This document shows, in pieces, positions 1-11,314 of a stretch of 63,180 bases of DNA. The DNA is from Gammaproteobacteria bacterium RIFCSPHIGHO2_12_FULL_41_20 (GTDB lineage: Bacteria > Pseudomonadota > Gammaproteobacteria > DSM-16500), in contig MGYC01000038.1 in assembly GCA_001801575.1 (NCBI GenBank), positions 236,687-299,866 on the forward strand, in the 5' to 3' direction. The first letter of the stretch is position 1, and each line of letters starts with the position of its first letter. The notes beneath the pieces were generated by a model. The model was not told where the DNA came from, did no database searches, and worked only from the letters and a program-made list of their open reading frames with translations. Position numbers and translations under genes: made by a program.

Positions 1-60
1 AATCAACTAGATAGATCTTTCGCAGAGTTTACCCTAGAGCGAAGCGAAAGGCTCAAGATG
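1..60. repeat. Partial intergenic repeat remnant at the window edge
   Basis: The first 60 bases end in a stretch (34-60) reading roughly CTAGAGCGAAGCGAAAGG then CTCAAGATGACA. This resembles the segment at 46298-46331, where CCTTCGAGCTAAAGATGC is followed by CTCAGGATGACA. Endings of the form CTCAGGATGAC are common in short interspersed repeats of intracellular proteobacteria. Only one end is in the window, so element boundaries cannot be set. From 61 to 242 the sequence is AT-rich upstream DNA of the first gene, with no other structure I can support. Confidence 0.35.
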
Positions 61-242
61 ACATAAAGTTATTTTTATCGTGTACAGAGTATTAATATTA
101 TTATTGTTGTTTGTTTTTTGAATTATTTTATATTTTTGTATATTATTTGTATATTAAATGATTAGAAAACCAAAAGTCAATCTTCAGCCTTTTTCCTTAG
201 AGCTATACTTTGTGCATAGCACTCCAGAACAAGGGCCAAACC

Positions 243-1307
243 ATGTCGAGCTCTCGAGAGCCTGATCATCAAGTTGCGTTAGCAAAAGAGTATATTTATC
301 AACTAAGTGAAATTACACAAGGCCCCGTAAGCAATGCAACAGAAGAACAGCTTTCAAGATGTATCCGCTCTATAAAAATAACCCTGTCCAAATTCCCCCA
401 TATATTAAATATTGCTCTTGATACAGGGGTAACACTGGCTTGGATGCTTGCTCACAATGAAGCAGGTTGCCGAGTACTCTTAGATTACTACCCGCATCTA
501 ACACCAGAAAGCTTAAACACCCCTGTTACTCTAGAAGTGTGGGAAGGTATTTCAACATTATGGCTTTTAGCAGCAACAAAAACACAGTCAAGCTCCGAGT
601 TATTACAAAAAATAAAAGGGAAAATCACCGCCAAAGGATTGAACCACTATCATCCTCGATTAAACAACGCGACTACACCAGCATGGTGGCTTTCTACTAC
701 AACAGAAGGACAAGAGGTTTTGGTACATTGCGCACACTTGCTTGATCAACGAAGTGTAAATACACCTGCTAAAGAAGAAGAATGGCAAGGAACCAGCATG
801 GTATGGTGGTTAGCAAAAACAAAAAATGTCTCTTTACTGCGTACACTGCTGCATCATATTACCAATCAAGGCTTATGCACTGCTTCCCAAGCAACGGGTG
901 TCTCCGCTATGCTTTTACTAGCGGCATATCCAGAAGGAAGGCAACTTTTATTAGAATCTGAGTCCCTATGTGCAATAGTGATAAGTCATCGTAAAGCATT
1001 TAATGAGACAGTACCATCAGCGAATCATTTTGCTCATCTGTCTGCTGCGCGTTTCTTTCTCATCAATGAAGATGGGCGAAAATTACTATTAGAAAAACTA
1101 TTCTTATGTGGAATAATTGATAAAGACATTTTTCAAAAAGCACAACATGATAGTGCATTACGCCAAGCATTACTTACTGAGACAGGCCAAAAAATTCTCG
1201 ATATATGGGCTAAATGCTATGCAGAGGATATAGGTTTGGAAATGTTAATAACAAGCAGACATGCACAAACCCCTCCTACCGAAGGAACCTCACCTTCACC
1301 GCGTTAA
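243..1307 (+). CDS. WWLA-type repeat protein of unknown function
   Basis: A 354-residue protein without signal peptide or membrane segments. It contains several degenerate repeats of about 50 residues built on a motif of the form (T/S)xxWWLAxTxxGxxLL: LAWMLAHNEAG, LWLLAATK, AWWLSTTTEGQEVL, VWWLAKTKN and LLLAAYPEGRQLLL. Such helical repeats resemble ankyrin or Sel1-type scaffolds and occur in candidate effectors of Legionella and Coxiella relatives, but I cannot assign a function. I chose the ATG at 243 because AAGGG lies about nine bases upstream; an in-frame TTG at 210 would add 11 residues. The gene converges on ligA with a 42-bp gap and no obvious terminator. Confidence 0.75.
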   Translation: MSSSREPDHQVALAKEYIYQLSEITQGPVSNATEEQLSRCIRSIKITLSKFPHILNIALDTGVTLAWMLAHNEAGCRVLLDYYPHLTPESLNTPVTLEVWEGISTLWLLAATKTQSSSELLQKIKGKITAKGLNHYHPRLNNATTPAWWLSTTTEGQEVLVHCAHLLDQRSVNTPAKEEEWQGTSMVWWLAKTKNVSLLRTLLHHITNQGLCTASQATGVSAMLLLAAYPEGRQLLLESESLCAIVISHRKAFNETVPSANHFAHLSAARFFLINEDGRKLLLEKLFLCGIIDKDIFQKAQHDSALRQALLTETGQKILDIWAKCYAEDIGLEMLITSRHAQTPPTEGTSPSPR

Positions 1308-1349
1308 GTTACTATGACAATGCATGTATAGAAGAACTCTTGCAAGTGA

Positions 1350-3380
<2,031 letters not shown>

Positions 3381-3396
3381 TCACAAGAGTTTGATA

Positions 3397-6300
3397 TCAT
3401 TCATTCCCGGCAAGATCAATAGCTTCCTGAATATCAACACTGACTAGTCGTGACACACCAGGCTCATGCATAGTCACTCCCAATAAATGCTCAGCCATTT
3501 CAATAGCCAATTTATTATGGCTAATAAATATAAACTGCGTCTTCTCTGCCATGGTCTTTATCAGCTTACAAAAACGCAGCACATTCGCGTCATCCAAGGC
3601 AGCATCAGCCTCATCAAGCAAACAAAACGGTGCGGGATTTAATTGGAAAATAGAAAAGATTAATGCAATTGCTGTCATCGTTTTTTCTCCACCCGATAGC
3701 AAGTGAATCGTGCTATTGCGTTTACCTGGCGGGCAAGCCATCACGGACACCCCGGCTTCTAGCAGGTTATCATCTGTTAACTCCAAATAAGCTTTTCCAC
3801 CACCAAACACCGTTGGGAATAATGTTTGAAAATTCTCGTTGACCTTATCATAGGTGTCTCTTAAGCGTGCACGCGTTTCTTTATCAATTTTCGCCATTGC
3901 TTCTTCTAAGATGGCAAGACCACCTTGTAAATCCTCGTATTGCTTATCTAAATACTGTTTGCGCTCCGAACAAGTAGCATACTCTTCAATAGCAACTAAA
4001 TTAATCGGGCCTAAACGCTGAATACGCTGCTCTGTCTGTGCTAAATTAGCTTGCCACTCTTCAGCTGTGGCTTCAGGTGGTAATTCTTTTAATAACTCAT
4101 CCAATATAAATTCAAGCTCTGTTAATTGCTCTAATAAGGTTTCAGATTTTACCTTTAACCCTTGCCACTCTAAACGACTCGCTTCTAATGAATTACGTAA
4201 AGCATGCATATGACGTTCAACACTGTGCCGTTTCTCCTCCAGATCATGAACAATTTGCTCCAACGACTCAATAGAAGTGCGTGCTGTGGTTAATTCCGAT
4301 TCGATTCTTACATGTTTATCTAAGACACGTGACAAGATTTCTTGTAAATCATGCAATGACACTGCGGCTGTTTTTTCTGCTTCCAATGCTGTACGGCGCT
4401 CCGCAAAAGTAGCCAGTTGTGCCTGCATACGCACAATATTTTGCTGCAACGACCCATTCTCTGATTTAGTAGTTTGCAAACGAATTTCAATTTGATGTTT
4501 ATTTTCTCTAGCTTGATTGACCTTGTCGCGCGCTTGCTGTAAGGCAAGTCGTGACGCCTCTCGTTCATCTGCTAATACATCTCGCTGCTGCGCTTGTTGC
4601 TCAAGCGCACTTAATGCGGCCTGCCAACGCTCTCGTGACTGTGTTAACGCTGCACGCACTTCTTCTAGTTGTTTAGTGCATTCTTCTTGTTCTCTAGCAC
4701 AAGTCATCTCTCGCATTTGCATATCCAACAACTGCTCTTGCTTCACTTTCTTTTTAGCTAATAATTCTGCCAGCTGCGCATGGCTCTGTCGCAATTCTTG
4801 TTCAAACACTTCGCGCTGCTCCTCCAACGCTTGTATTTGCGCTTGGCATTTTTCTATGGATTCCTCTAAGTCGTAACGCGTTACCTCTAACTGACTTAAT
4901 TGCTCTTTGATGTGCTTTAATTCTTGTTCCCGTTTAAACACACCTGACGCAGGATCTTTTTCTTGAAAAGTTCTCAACCAAGATTTACCAATCCACGTCC
5001 CATCACGAGTTATGATTGATTCATGTACCGCCAAGTCCGCAGATAAACGCATAGCCTCTTCTACTGTGTCTGCCACATAAATACCCGCCAACAACTCATC
5101 TATGGGCCAAGTAGATTTTATTTTTTGCAATAACCGTACTCTTTTATCAGCGTGCTTCTCCGATTGCGCAGAGGTCTCTGTTAAAAACACCAGGTTTCCT
5201 ATATGCAGGGTTTTTAATGAAGCAGCAACATCTGCTAGTTGATCTACACATATACCTTGTAAATACGCACCTAATGCTTTCTCTACAGCATATTCCCAGC
5301 CAGCTTCGACTTCGATGGTTTGCATTAACCGTTGCTTTTTATCCAACCGCTGTTGACTAAGCCAAGATTGCACTGACTCACTATATTGACCTTGTACACC
5401 GCGTTGTAAAGCCTCTAATGAAGCTTGCTGGCCTTTTAGTGCTTGCACTTCACTACGCAGTTGATCCAAGCGCATTGTTAATTCACGTTGTGTAGATTGT
5501 AAATGAACCGCCTCTTTTTTGTGCTGATTACATTGTACATCTTGAGTAGATTTAAGATTAGATAAGTGATTAATCTGCTCATCCAGTGCCTGCACTTCTT
5601 GCTCTAATAATTCCGCATCAAGCTGCGTTTTTTCTTGTTGCAACTTTTCTTGACGTTTTCTTATATCTATAATTTTTTGATCTAGGTATTGAATTTGCGT
5701 TTTTTCTACTTGCGCAGTTTGCTCTGTTTTCGCAGTAAGTTGGTAAAAACCATCCCAATGTGATTGTGCTGTTGCTACTGCTTCTTCAGCTTGGCATAAT
5801 ACTTCCTTAGCACGCTCCTCTGCATGTAAAATCGCACCCAACTCGGGGTCTAACAACTGCATTTCTTTGGTTAGCTCTGCTATTTCATCTTGAGTAGTTT
5901 CTAGTTGTTCTTGAATAGCTGCCGTATCATGCGCAATCTGTTGCGCATCCGTTTCCCACTGGTGTTGTTTTTCTTGTTGATGCAAAATATCTTGTTCAAT
6001 ACGCGTAATATCATTACCCGCAGCATAAAAACGCCGCTGCACTTCTTGGAAAGCATCATTAGCAGTACGCTGGTCTTGATGCACGCGCTCTAATTCTTTA
6101 TCTACCCCAGTCAACTCGGCTTGGTCTGCTGCCAACGCTGTTTCTTGTTGCTGTAATTGTAAGGTATATTCACCCATGCGCAACGCTAATTGACGATGTT
6201 GAATAGCATACCATTGTGCTCGCAATAAGCGCTCTTGCTGCTTTAATGCTTTAAATCGTTCAGCGGTATTAGCCTGGCGCTGTAAATGGCTAAGCTGTTT

Positions 6301-6906
6301 CTCTAGTTCTAGCCGCACATCGTTAACACGCGCCAAGTTTTCCTTGGTGTGTTGAATACGATTTTCAGTTTCTCGACGTCGCTCCTTGTATTTAGATATA
6401 CCAGCTGCTTCCTCTAAATAAACACGCATTTCATCTGGCTTGGCTTCGATAATACGCGCAATCATGTTTTGGCCAATAATAGAATAACTACGCGATCCTA
6501 GCCCTGTCCCCAAAAAAATATCAACGATATCTTTGCGCCGACAATGTGTCCCATTGAGATAATAAGCAGAATCACTATCACGGGTCAGTATGCGTTTTAT
6601 AGATATTTCTCCATACTTAGCATACTCACCGCCAATACTGCCGTCTTGATTATCAAATATCAATTCAACAGAACATTGGCCTACGGGTTTACGCGTAGTC
6701 GAACCATTAAAAATAACATCTGCTAAAGATTCGCCACGTAAATACTTAGGGGAATTTTCGCCCATTACCCAACAAACCGCATCAATGATATTAGATTTTC
6801 CACAGCCATTCGGGCCAACCACCGAGATAAGATTACTCGGCAATAAAACCGTGGTAGGATCCACGAATGACTTAAATCCTGCTAATTTGATCTTTTTTAG
6901 ATACAT
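3397..6906 (-). CDS. smc: Chromosome partition protein SMC
   Basis: SMC is the ATPase of the bacterial condensin complex with ScpA and ScpB and organises and segregates the nucleoid. The 1169-residue protein has the family length. The N-terminal Walker A (GPNGCGKSNI, residues 31-40) is followed by a long glutamine- and glutamate-rich coiled coil, a hinge near residues 500-650, a returning coiled coil, and the C-terminal signature LSGGEKTMTAIAL with Walker B LLDEADAALDD. It is a true SMC, not MukB. The start ATG at 6906 is about 90 bp from a long hairpin element. It is the first gene of an smc-ligA unit. Confidence 0.98.
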   Translation of the reverse strand: MYLKKIKLAGFKSFVDPTTVLLPSNLISVVGPNGCGKSNIIDAVCWVMGENSPKYLRGESLADVIFNGSTTRKPVGQCSVELIFDNQDGSIGGEYAKYGEISIKRILTRDSDSAYYLNGTHCRRKDIVDIFLGTGLGSRSYSIIGQNMIARIIEAKPDEMRVYLEEAAGISKYKERRRETENRIQHTKENLARVNDVRLELEKQLSHLQRQANTAERFKALKQQERLLRAQWYAIQHRQLALRMGEYTLQLQQQETALAADQAELTGVDKELERVHQDQRTANDAFQEVQRRFYAAGNDITRIEQDILHQQEKQHQWETDAQQIAHDTAAIQEQLETTQDEIAELTKEMQLLDPELGAILHAEERAKEVLCQAEEAVATAQSHWDGFYQLTAKTEQTAQVEKTQIQYLDQKIIDIRKRQEKLQQEKTQLDAELLEQEVQALDEQINHLSNLKSTQDVQCNQHKKEAVHLQSTQRELTMRLDQLRSEVQALKGQQASLEALQRGVQGQYSESVQSWLSQQRLDKKQRLMQTIEVEAGWEYAVEKALGAYLQGICVDQLADVAASLKTLHIGNLVFLTETSAQSEKHADKRVRLLQKIKSTWPIDELLAGIYVADTVEEAMRLSADLAVHESIITRDGTWIGKSWLRTFQEKDPASGVFKREQELKHIKEQLSQLEVTRYDLEESIEKCQAQIQALEEQREVFEQELRQSHAQLAELLAKKKVKQEQLLDMQMREMTCAREQEECTKQLEEVRAALTQSRERWQAALSALEQQAQQRDVLADEREASRLALQQARDKVNQARENKHQIEIRLQTTKSENGSLQQNIVRMQAQLATFAERRTALEAEKTAAVSLHDLQEILSRVLDKHVRIESELTTARTSIESLEQIVHDLEEKRHSVERHMHALRNSLEASRLEWQGLKVKSETLLEQLTELEFILDELLKELPPEATAEEWQANLAQTEQRIQRLGPINLVAIEEYATCSERKQYLDKQYEDLQGGLAILEEAMAKIDKETRARLRDTYDKVNENFQTLFPTVFGGGKAYLELTDDNLLEAGVSVMACPPGKRNSTIHLLSGGEKTMTAIALIFSIFQLNPAPFCLLDEADAALDDANVLRFCKLIKTMAEKTQFIFISHNKLAIEMAEHLLGVTMHEPGVSRLVSVDIQEAIDLAGNE

Positions 6907-6994
6907 AAAAAAGTTGTCCTTTGTTCCCCAGGCAGTGAAAAACGCTAATGTGTTGAATTATGCCAGTTTTATGTGAAATCAAAAAGAGCTTTTT

Positions 6995-7150
6995 AGTAGG
7001 AGTTTTTGCTGAATTAAAGAAGGATGGCAAGCGGATAGGTAGGTATAACGCACAATGGCTCGTCGGCTTCCAGCCTCCTGCGCTTTATTTGTGCTTTTAT
7101 ACCTACCTATCCGCTTGCCATCCTTCTTTAATTCAGCAAAAACTCCTACT
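6995..7150. repeat. Long perfect hairpin element, family 1 copy A
   Basis: The left arm 6995-7048 and right arm 7097-7150 are perfectly complementary over 54 bp. Inside them, GCACAA/TTGTGC pairs again, leaving a 33-nt loop containing GTCGGCTTCCAGCCTCCTGC. The same loop, with one substitution, and related arms recur at 17478-17594; a decayed copy is at 29382-29490. The outer end reads AGGAGTTTTTGCTGAAT, close to the ends of the elements at 11083 and 46140. It lies between the divergent smc and histidine kinase genes. No ORF of substance is inside. It is best described as a MITE-like palindrome; a role as regulator or RNA-processing site is inference. Confidence 0.9.
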
Positions 7151-7251
7151 ATTTTAGGGGTCTTTTTGGCTTTTCAAAATTTTCAGCAGTATACTAGTAC
7201 AACGATTAACAGACCCTAAAGCTTTACATGGAAGGATGAGCTTGTAATCTT

Positions 7252-8316
7252 ATGAAGTTTTCACATCTCAAACAATATTGGCTGCCTATCCTGATTGCTT
7301 GCATTGGCATTACTTTATCCATCCTACTTTCTTATGATGCTGTATTATTAGCAAAAACCGCTATGCCCTCTGTAGTGCTCCTGTTAGATAAAGTCTTACC
7401 ATGGCTCATATTATTGTTAGGAATTACTATTTCTATCTTGCTAGCTGTTGCTATTATCGCCATACAACTAGCTCGTCAACGAGCGATGATTGTCAATGAA
7501 ATTCATCAAAACTTACAAAATGAGGTGGCTGAACGTCTACAAACCGAAGAATCTAAACAACGCTTAGAAAAAGCCCTCGCCCAAGGACAAAAGCTACAAG
7601 CCGTCGGCACATTAGCTGGTGGTATAGCGCATGACTTTAATAATCTACTATACGCCATCAAAGGCTATATAGAAATGACACGTGAAGATGTCCCGAAAAA
7701 CGGTATTGCTTATAAAAACCTCGGTAAGGTATTAGAAGCAGCAGATAGAGGCGAAGAGTTAGTATCAAGAATTTTAGCCTTTAGCCGCCGCCATCACCCA
7801 GAGTTAAAATCCATAGAGTTAAACTCGACTCTTGAAGCGATACTTGATTTGTTGCGCCCTTCTATTCCCACTCATGTTGCCCTGCATTTTGAACACACCA
7901 AACCCTGCATGGTGCTTGGCAATCAAACACAGATACATCAGGTTATTGTCAACATCATTAATAATGCTGTGGATGCCATGAATGGAGACGGCAATATTAC
8001 AGTCCGTTTGCAGAAAATTACCGCCAATAATTCTTTATTATTAAAACAATTTCCACACATTCCTAAACGGAATTATTGTAAAATAGATATTAGTGATACC
8101 GGTAGCGGCATAGATCCACAAACTATTGAGCGCATCTTCGAACCTTTTTTCACTACGAAAGAAGTAGGTAAAGGTACCGGCTTGGGTCTTTCTATTGTTC
8201 ATACTATAATAAAAGATCATCAAGGTGAAATAAGCGTCGCTAGCCAGTCAGGGCATGGAACTACATTCACCCTATTGCTGCCAGAATACGTGCCGCAAAA
8301 GGAAGGAGAAAAGTAA
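7252..8316 (+). CDS. Membrane-bound sensor histidine kinase
   Basis: A 354-residue two-component sensor kinase. Two hydrophobic segments (about residues 11-28 and 50-72) anchor it in the inner membrane with almost no periplasmic sensor domain. A charged helix (80-115) leads into the dimerisation/phosphoacceptor domain, with His127 in GGIAHDFNNLL. The ATP-binding domain shows the N box (NIINNAVDAM), G1 box DTGSGID, F box FEPFFTTK and G2 box GTGLGLSIV. The phosphoacceptor form HDFNN is typical of hybrid-like kinases that feed separate receivers. It overlaps the next receiver gene by one base, so the two surely form a pair. The signal is unknown. Confidence 0.93.
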   Translation: MKFSHLKQYWLPILIACIGITLSILLSYDAVLLAKTAMPSVVLLLDKVLPWLILLLGITISILLAVAIIAIQLARQRAMIVNEIHQNLQNEVAERLQTEESKQRLEKALAQGQKLQAVGTLAGGIAHDFNNLLYAIKGYIEMTREDVPKNGIAYKNLGKVLEAADRGEELVSRILAFSRRHHPELKSIELNSTLEAILDLLRPSIPTHVALHFEHTKPCMVLGNQTQIHQVIVNIINNAVDAMNGDGNITVRLQKITANNSLLLKQFPHIPKRNYCKIDISDTGSGIDPQTIERIFEPFFTTKEVGKGTGLGLSIVHTIIKDHQGEISVASQSGHGTTFTLLLPEYVPQKEGEK

Positions 8317-8717
8317 TGGCAAAAATCTTATTAGTAGAAGACGATGAACTAGTCAGGGATATGCTGACCCAAGTATTGCAGCGAGCCTCCCATACAGTGC
8401 TAAGCGCCGCCAATGGCGAAGAAGCGACTACTCTCCTAAAAAAACACACGCCTGACATTATGCTTACCGACATCATCATGCCTAAAAAAAGCGGCATTGC
8501 ATTAATTACCGAAGTTAAACACAAACATCCACACATGGAAATCATTGCCATCTCCGGAGGCGGACGCTTAGATCCTGTTGGTTACTTGGATTTATCTGAA
8601 TCGCTAGGCGCTAGCATTTCCTTTACCAAACCCATTGATAATACCGCCTTGTTAATGGCTATCGACTTACTCCTAAAAGGCAAGCGGGACAAGGATAAAC
8701 AGCCGTTATTGCAGTAG
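8316..8717 (+). CDS. Single-domain response regulator (CheY-like receiver)
   Basis: A 133-residue stand-alone receiver domain with the acidic pocket (EDDE, residues 8-11), phosphoacceptor Asp52 in TDIIMP and the conserved lysine Lys105 in FTKP. There is no output domain, so it must act by protein contact or in a phosphorelay. Its ATG overlaps the stop of the upstream histidine kinase (TAATG), indicating translational coupling and a cognate pair. It converges on comEC, with 21 bp between stops. Confidence 0.92.
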   Translation: MAKILLVEDDELVRDMLTQVLQRASHTVLSAANGEEATTLLKKHTPDIMLTDIIMPKKSGIALITEVKHKHPHMEIIAISGGGRLDPVGYLDLSESLGASISFTKPIDNTALLMAIDLLLKGKRDKDKQPLLQ

Positions 8718-8738
8718 AGAGTGTTCACGGAGCTATTA

Positions 8739-11045
8739 TTACATGCCAATCCAAAAATGTGGGTGTTCCTTACGATATAAACTCGGTGGCAATAAAACCT
8801 GCCCAGCTCGAATATCAAATTGGATAGCTCCAAAGCGTGCAGTATCTAGCTGGGTAACACCCCGCAATCGATAAGCCTCTACTACACTAGGATGAGGAAA
8901 ATGATAACGGTTACGGTAACCTGTTGCATACAACACATAATGCGGTAACACAGCATCAATAAACAGCGGTAACCCTGAAGTTTTACTGCCGTGATGGGGA
9001 GCAATAATAATGTCTACGGCTAATTGTTTCTTATTTTTTTCTAGTAAGTTTTTTTCTGCTAATTTCTCAATATCCCCTGGTAACAAAATACGATGCTTCC
9101 CGACCTTCACTGCTAATACACAAGAACTATCATTGCCTAAGCGCAAAGTATCTAATGTTGGATACAAAAAAGTAAACTGTACCCCATCCCAGCGCCAAGA
9201 AGTGCCGCGTAAACAATAGGCGGTATTGGCTAAAGGAAACATCGCCGGTACACTGGTACGCAAGTAACGCACAGGAAATTGTTGCAGTATAAAGTTCACA
9301 CCACCGCTATGATCATTATCACCGTGACTGACTACCAACATATCAACATGCTTTATACCAGCCGCATGCAAAAAAGGTGTCACAATGCTTTCGCCTGCAT
9401 CAAAGCTCCCCTGATGCGGGCCAGCATCATAAACCAAGACATGATGCTGCGTCTGGATCACCGCTGCTAAGCCTTGCCCCACATCCAAAAGCGTTAATTT
9501 CGCATCACCTTGCTCTGGAAGTACAGGCTGATAAAACACACTCGGTAGTAACAAAAATACACCGAGATAGCGACCAGGAAACCCACGCGGTAACAATAAG
9601 CAAATAATCCCTATCACCGCTGCGATAACCATCCACGCGGGTAAAGTCGCTTGATACCAAACCGCGAATTCTTGTTGCGCTAACCACTGCAAAACTTTCC
9701 ATAACCATGCCAAATTATATCCTGCAATCCAAAATAACATTTTGGCTACAGCAGGCCAAATCCACACGCATACACTACCGAGAAAACAACAGGGTAAAAT
9801 CAAAAAACCCAACCACGGTATTGCAATAGAATTAGCTACAAAGGATAACCAAGAGCATTGCCCAAACAATACCAAGGTCAATGGAATTAAGCCTATGCCA
9901 ATTACCCATTGTGTTCTTCCCCACTTCCACCACCATCCTGTTGGTGACAACCTCCCACTCATGCCATAAATAATTAATGCTAGCGTGCCAAATGATAACC
10001 AAATACTCTCGGTCAAAACACTTAGTGGATTCATAAGTAATACGATACACAAGGCCAAAGACCATGCGTGCCAAGCAGGCAGTTTACGACGACAAAGTAA
10101 AGCGCTAATGAATACTACCATCATCCATAACGCACGCTGAGTAGGAATAGAAAACCCCGCCATGCTGCTATAAAAAATTGCCATCATTAGTGCTGCCCAA
10201 GCTCCCGCTATTTTTGCTGGCATATACAGTAATAACCGTGGTATACGCCGCCATAGCCACATCATCACCATCGCTGCCCACCCTGACATTAAGCCGATAT
10301 GTAACCCGGCAATTGCCATTAAGTGATTGGTACCAGTATTACGCAATACTGACCATTGCGTTTGTGGAATGGCACTACGCTCACCTATGACCAATGCAGT
10401 AAGCCAATGCGCTGTTATCGTTGAGGGTAAAATAGCCTCAATGCGTTCTTTCCATGCCTGGCGAATACTATCGAGAGGATGGAAATAAACATCACGCCCT
10501 AGTAACCATGCCGTGGTGTTTGCTGTTACAGACCCAGTAACTATGATTCCCTGCTGCAAAGCCCACGCTTCGTAGTCAAATCCTCCTGGGTTTGCCGTAC
10601 TATGAATTTTTTTCAAGCGCACAGGTAATCGCCAATGCTGGCCAACCCTTAGATGATAAGGGCAGTTAGGCCAATGTAACTGCAGTAATCCATGTATAGG
10701 AATATGCTGCGTTTTAGACAGCCCTTGAGACAAGGATTGTGCTGATAATAAAAAACGTGTTTGCTGGTTTTGTTCATGAGGAATAGCGGCAATATATCCC
10801 TCTACCAACAATGGCTTCCCTTCTAATTCAGAGGGTAATGACCACGTCATCACATGATGTACACACCATATACTCCATGCCAACCCCAACAAAAACCCTA
10901 AGAGTAATTGACGGCAGACCCTAGGTAATCCCACATAAAAAATGATGGGGATAAAAATACAATAACTCCAGATTATCGCTGGTAATTTCTGAAAAAGTTG
11001 TAACGATAAAACACCACATAAAAAACTAAGTGTGAATAGAAGCAT
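8739..11045 (-). CDS. comEC: ComEC/Rec2 family DNA uptake channel
   Basis: ComEC transports single-stranded DNA across the inner membrane during natural transformation. The 768-residue product has an N-terminal hydrophobic pair and soluble OB-like region (about 1-200), a multi-helix Competence domain (about 200-480), and a C-terminal metallo-beta-lactamase-like domain with SHGDNDHSGG and APHHGSKTSG. I chose the ATG at 11045, which has AAGGA six bases upstream, over an in-frame TTG at 11075 that lacks a ribosome site. It is the last gene of the tatD-lolC-lolD strand group and is separated from lolD by a structured palindrome. No other competence genes are in the window. Confidence 0.93.
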   Translation of the reverse strand: MLLFTLSFLCGVLSLQLFQKLPAIIWSYCIFIPIIFYVGLPRVCRQLLLGFLLGLAWSIWCVHHVMTWSLPSELEGKPLLVEGYIAAIPHEQNQQTRFLLSAQSLSQGLSKTQHIPIHGLLQLHWPNCPYHLRVGQHWRLPVRLKKIHSTANPGGFDYEAWALQQGIIVTGSVTANTTAWLLGRDVYFHPLDSIRQAWKERIEAILPSTITAHWLTALVIGERSAIPQTQWSVLRNTGTNHLMAIAGLHIGLMSGWAAMVMMWLWRRIPRLLLYMPAKIAGAWAALMMAIFYSSMAGFSIPTQRALWMMVVFISALLCRRKLPAWHAWSLALCIVLLMNPLSVLTESIWLSFGTLALIIYGMSGRLSPTGWWWKWGRTQWVIGIGLIPLTLVLFGQCSWLSFVANSIAIPWLGFLILPCCFLGSVCVWIWPAVAKMLFWIAGYNLAWLWKVLQWLAQQEFAVWYQATLPAWMVIAAVIGIICLLLPRGFPGRYLGVFLLLPSVFYQPVLPEQGDAKLTLLDVGQGLAAVIQTQHHVLVYDAGPHQGSFDAGESIVTPFLHAAGIKHVDMLVVSHGDNDHSGGVNFILQQFPVRYLRTSVPAMFPLANTAYCLRGTSWRWDGVQFTFLYPTLDTLRLGNDSSCVLAVKVGKHRILLPGDIEKLAEKNLLEKNKKQLAVDIIIAPHHGSKTSGLPLFIDAVLPHYVLYATGYRNRYHFPHPSVVEAYRLRGVTQLDTARFGAIQFDIRAGQVLLPPSLYRKEHPHFWIGM

Positions 11046-11082
11046 GAAGTATCCTTGGAAGAGAAATTTGCGCAATCACCTC

Positions 11083-11265
11083 TCCTCTACAGGAGTTCTG
11101 CTGAATAACTCACCTTACGCGAGACGAATCTTAAGCCCGAGGAGGTGGTGCTGGCAGCCGGGGCCCCCGCGTGGTTACACGCGGGGTGGCGGAAGCACCG
11201 GATCCCCGAGGGCTAATCTTAGCTATTGCGTAAGGTGAGTTATTCAGCAGAACTCCTCTAGAGGA
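11083..11265. repeat. Structured palindromic element, family 2 copy A
   Basis: Arms 11083-11120 and 11228-11265 pair over 38 bp with one mismatch; the inner 30 bp (11091-11120 with 11228-11257) are perfect. The core between them is strongly GC-rich. It contains a 9-bp stem, CCCCGCGTG (11165-11173) with CACGCGGGG (11178-11186), around a GTTA loop, enclosed by a second stem GGTGCT (11147-11152) with AGCACC (11194-11199). Core 11139-11208 aligns with the reverse complement of 59266-59334. The outer end is AGGAGTTCTGCTGAAT. It lies between lolD and comEC, so it is probably transcribed with them. Confidence 0.88.
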
Positions 11266-11314
11266 AAAGATTAGGGAGGAGGTTAAAAAAACACAGGCTT
11301 AACGTCTATTGCTG

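Noticed and set aside
4517-4876. 119-codon serine/cysteine-rich frame inside smc
   Set aside because: Antisense shadow of the SMC coiled coil; composition reflects the complement of Gln/Glu-rich codons.
7049-7096. Resemblance of the family 1 loop (CCAGCCTCCTGCG) to part of the HDV ribozyme
   Set aside because: Only a short match; the nested double-pseudoknot pairings of HDV-like ribozymes cannot be formed with the surrounding sequence.
11046-11238. Open frame across the palindrome between comEC and lolD
   Set aside because: Its codons come from the inverted-repeat arms and GC-rich core; no ribosome site or family.
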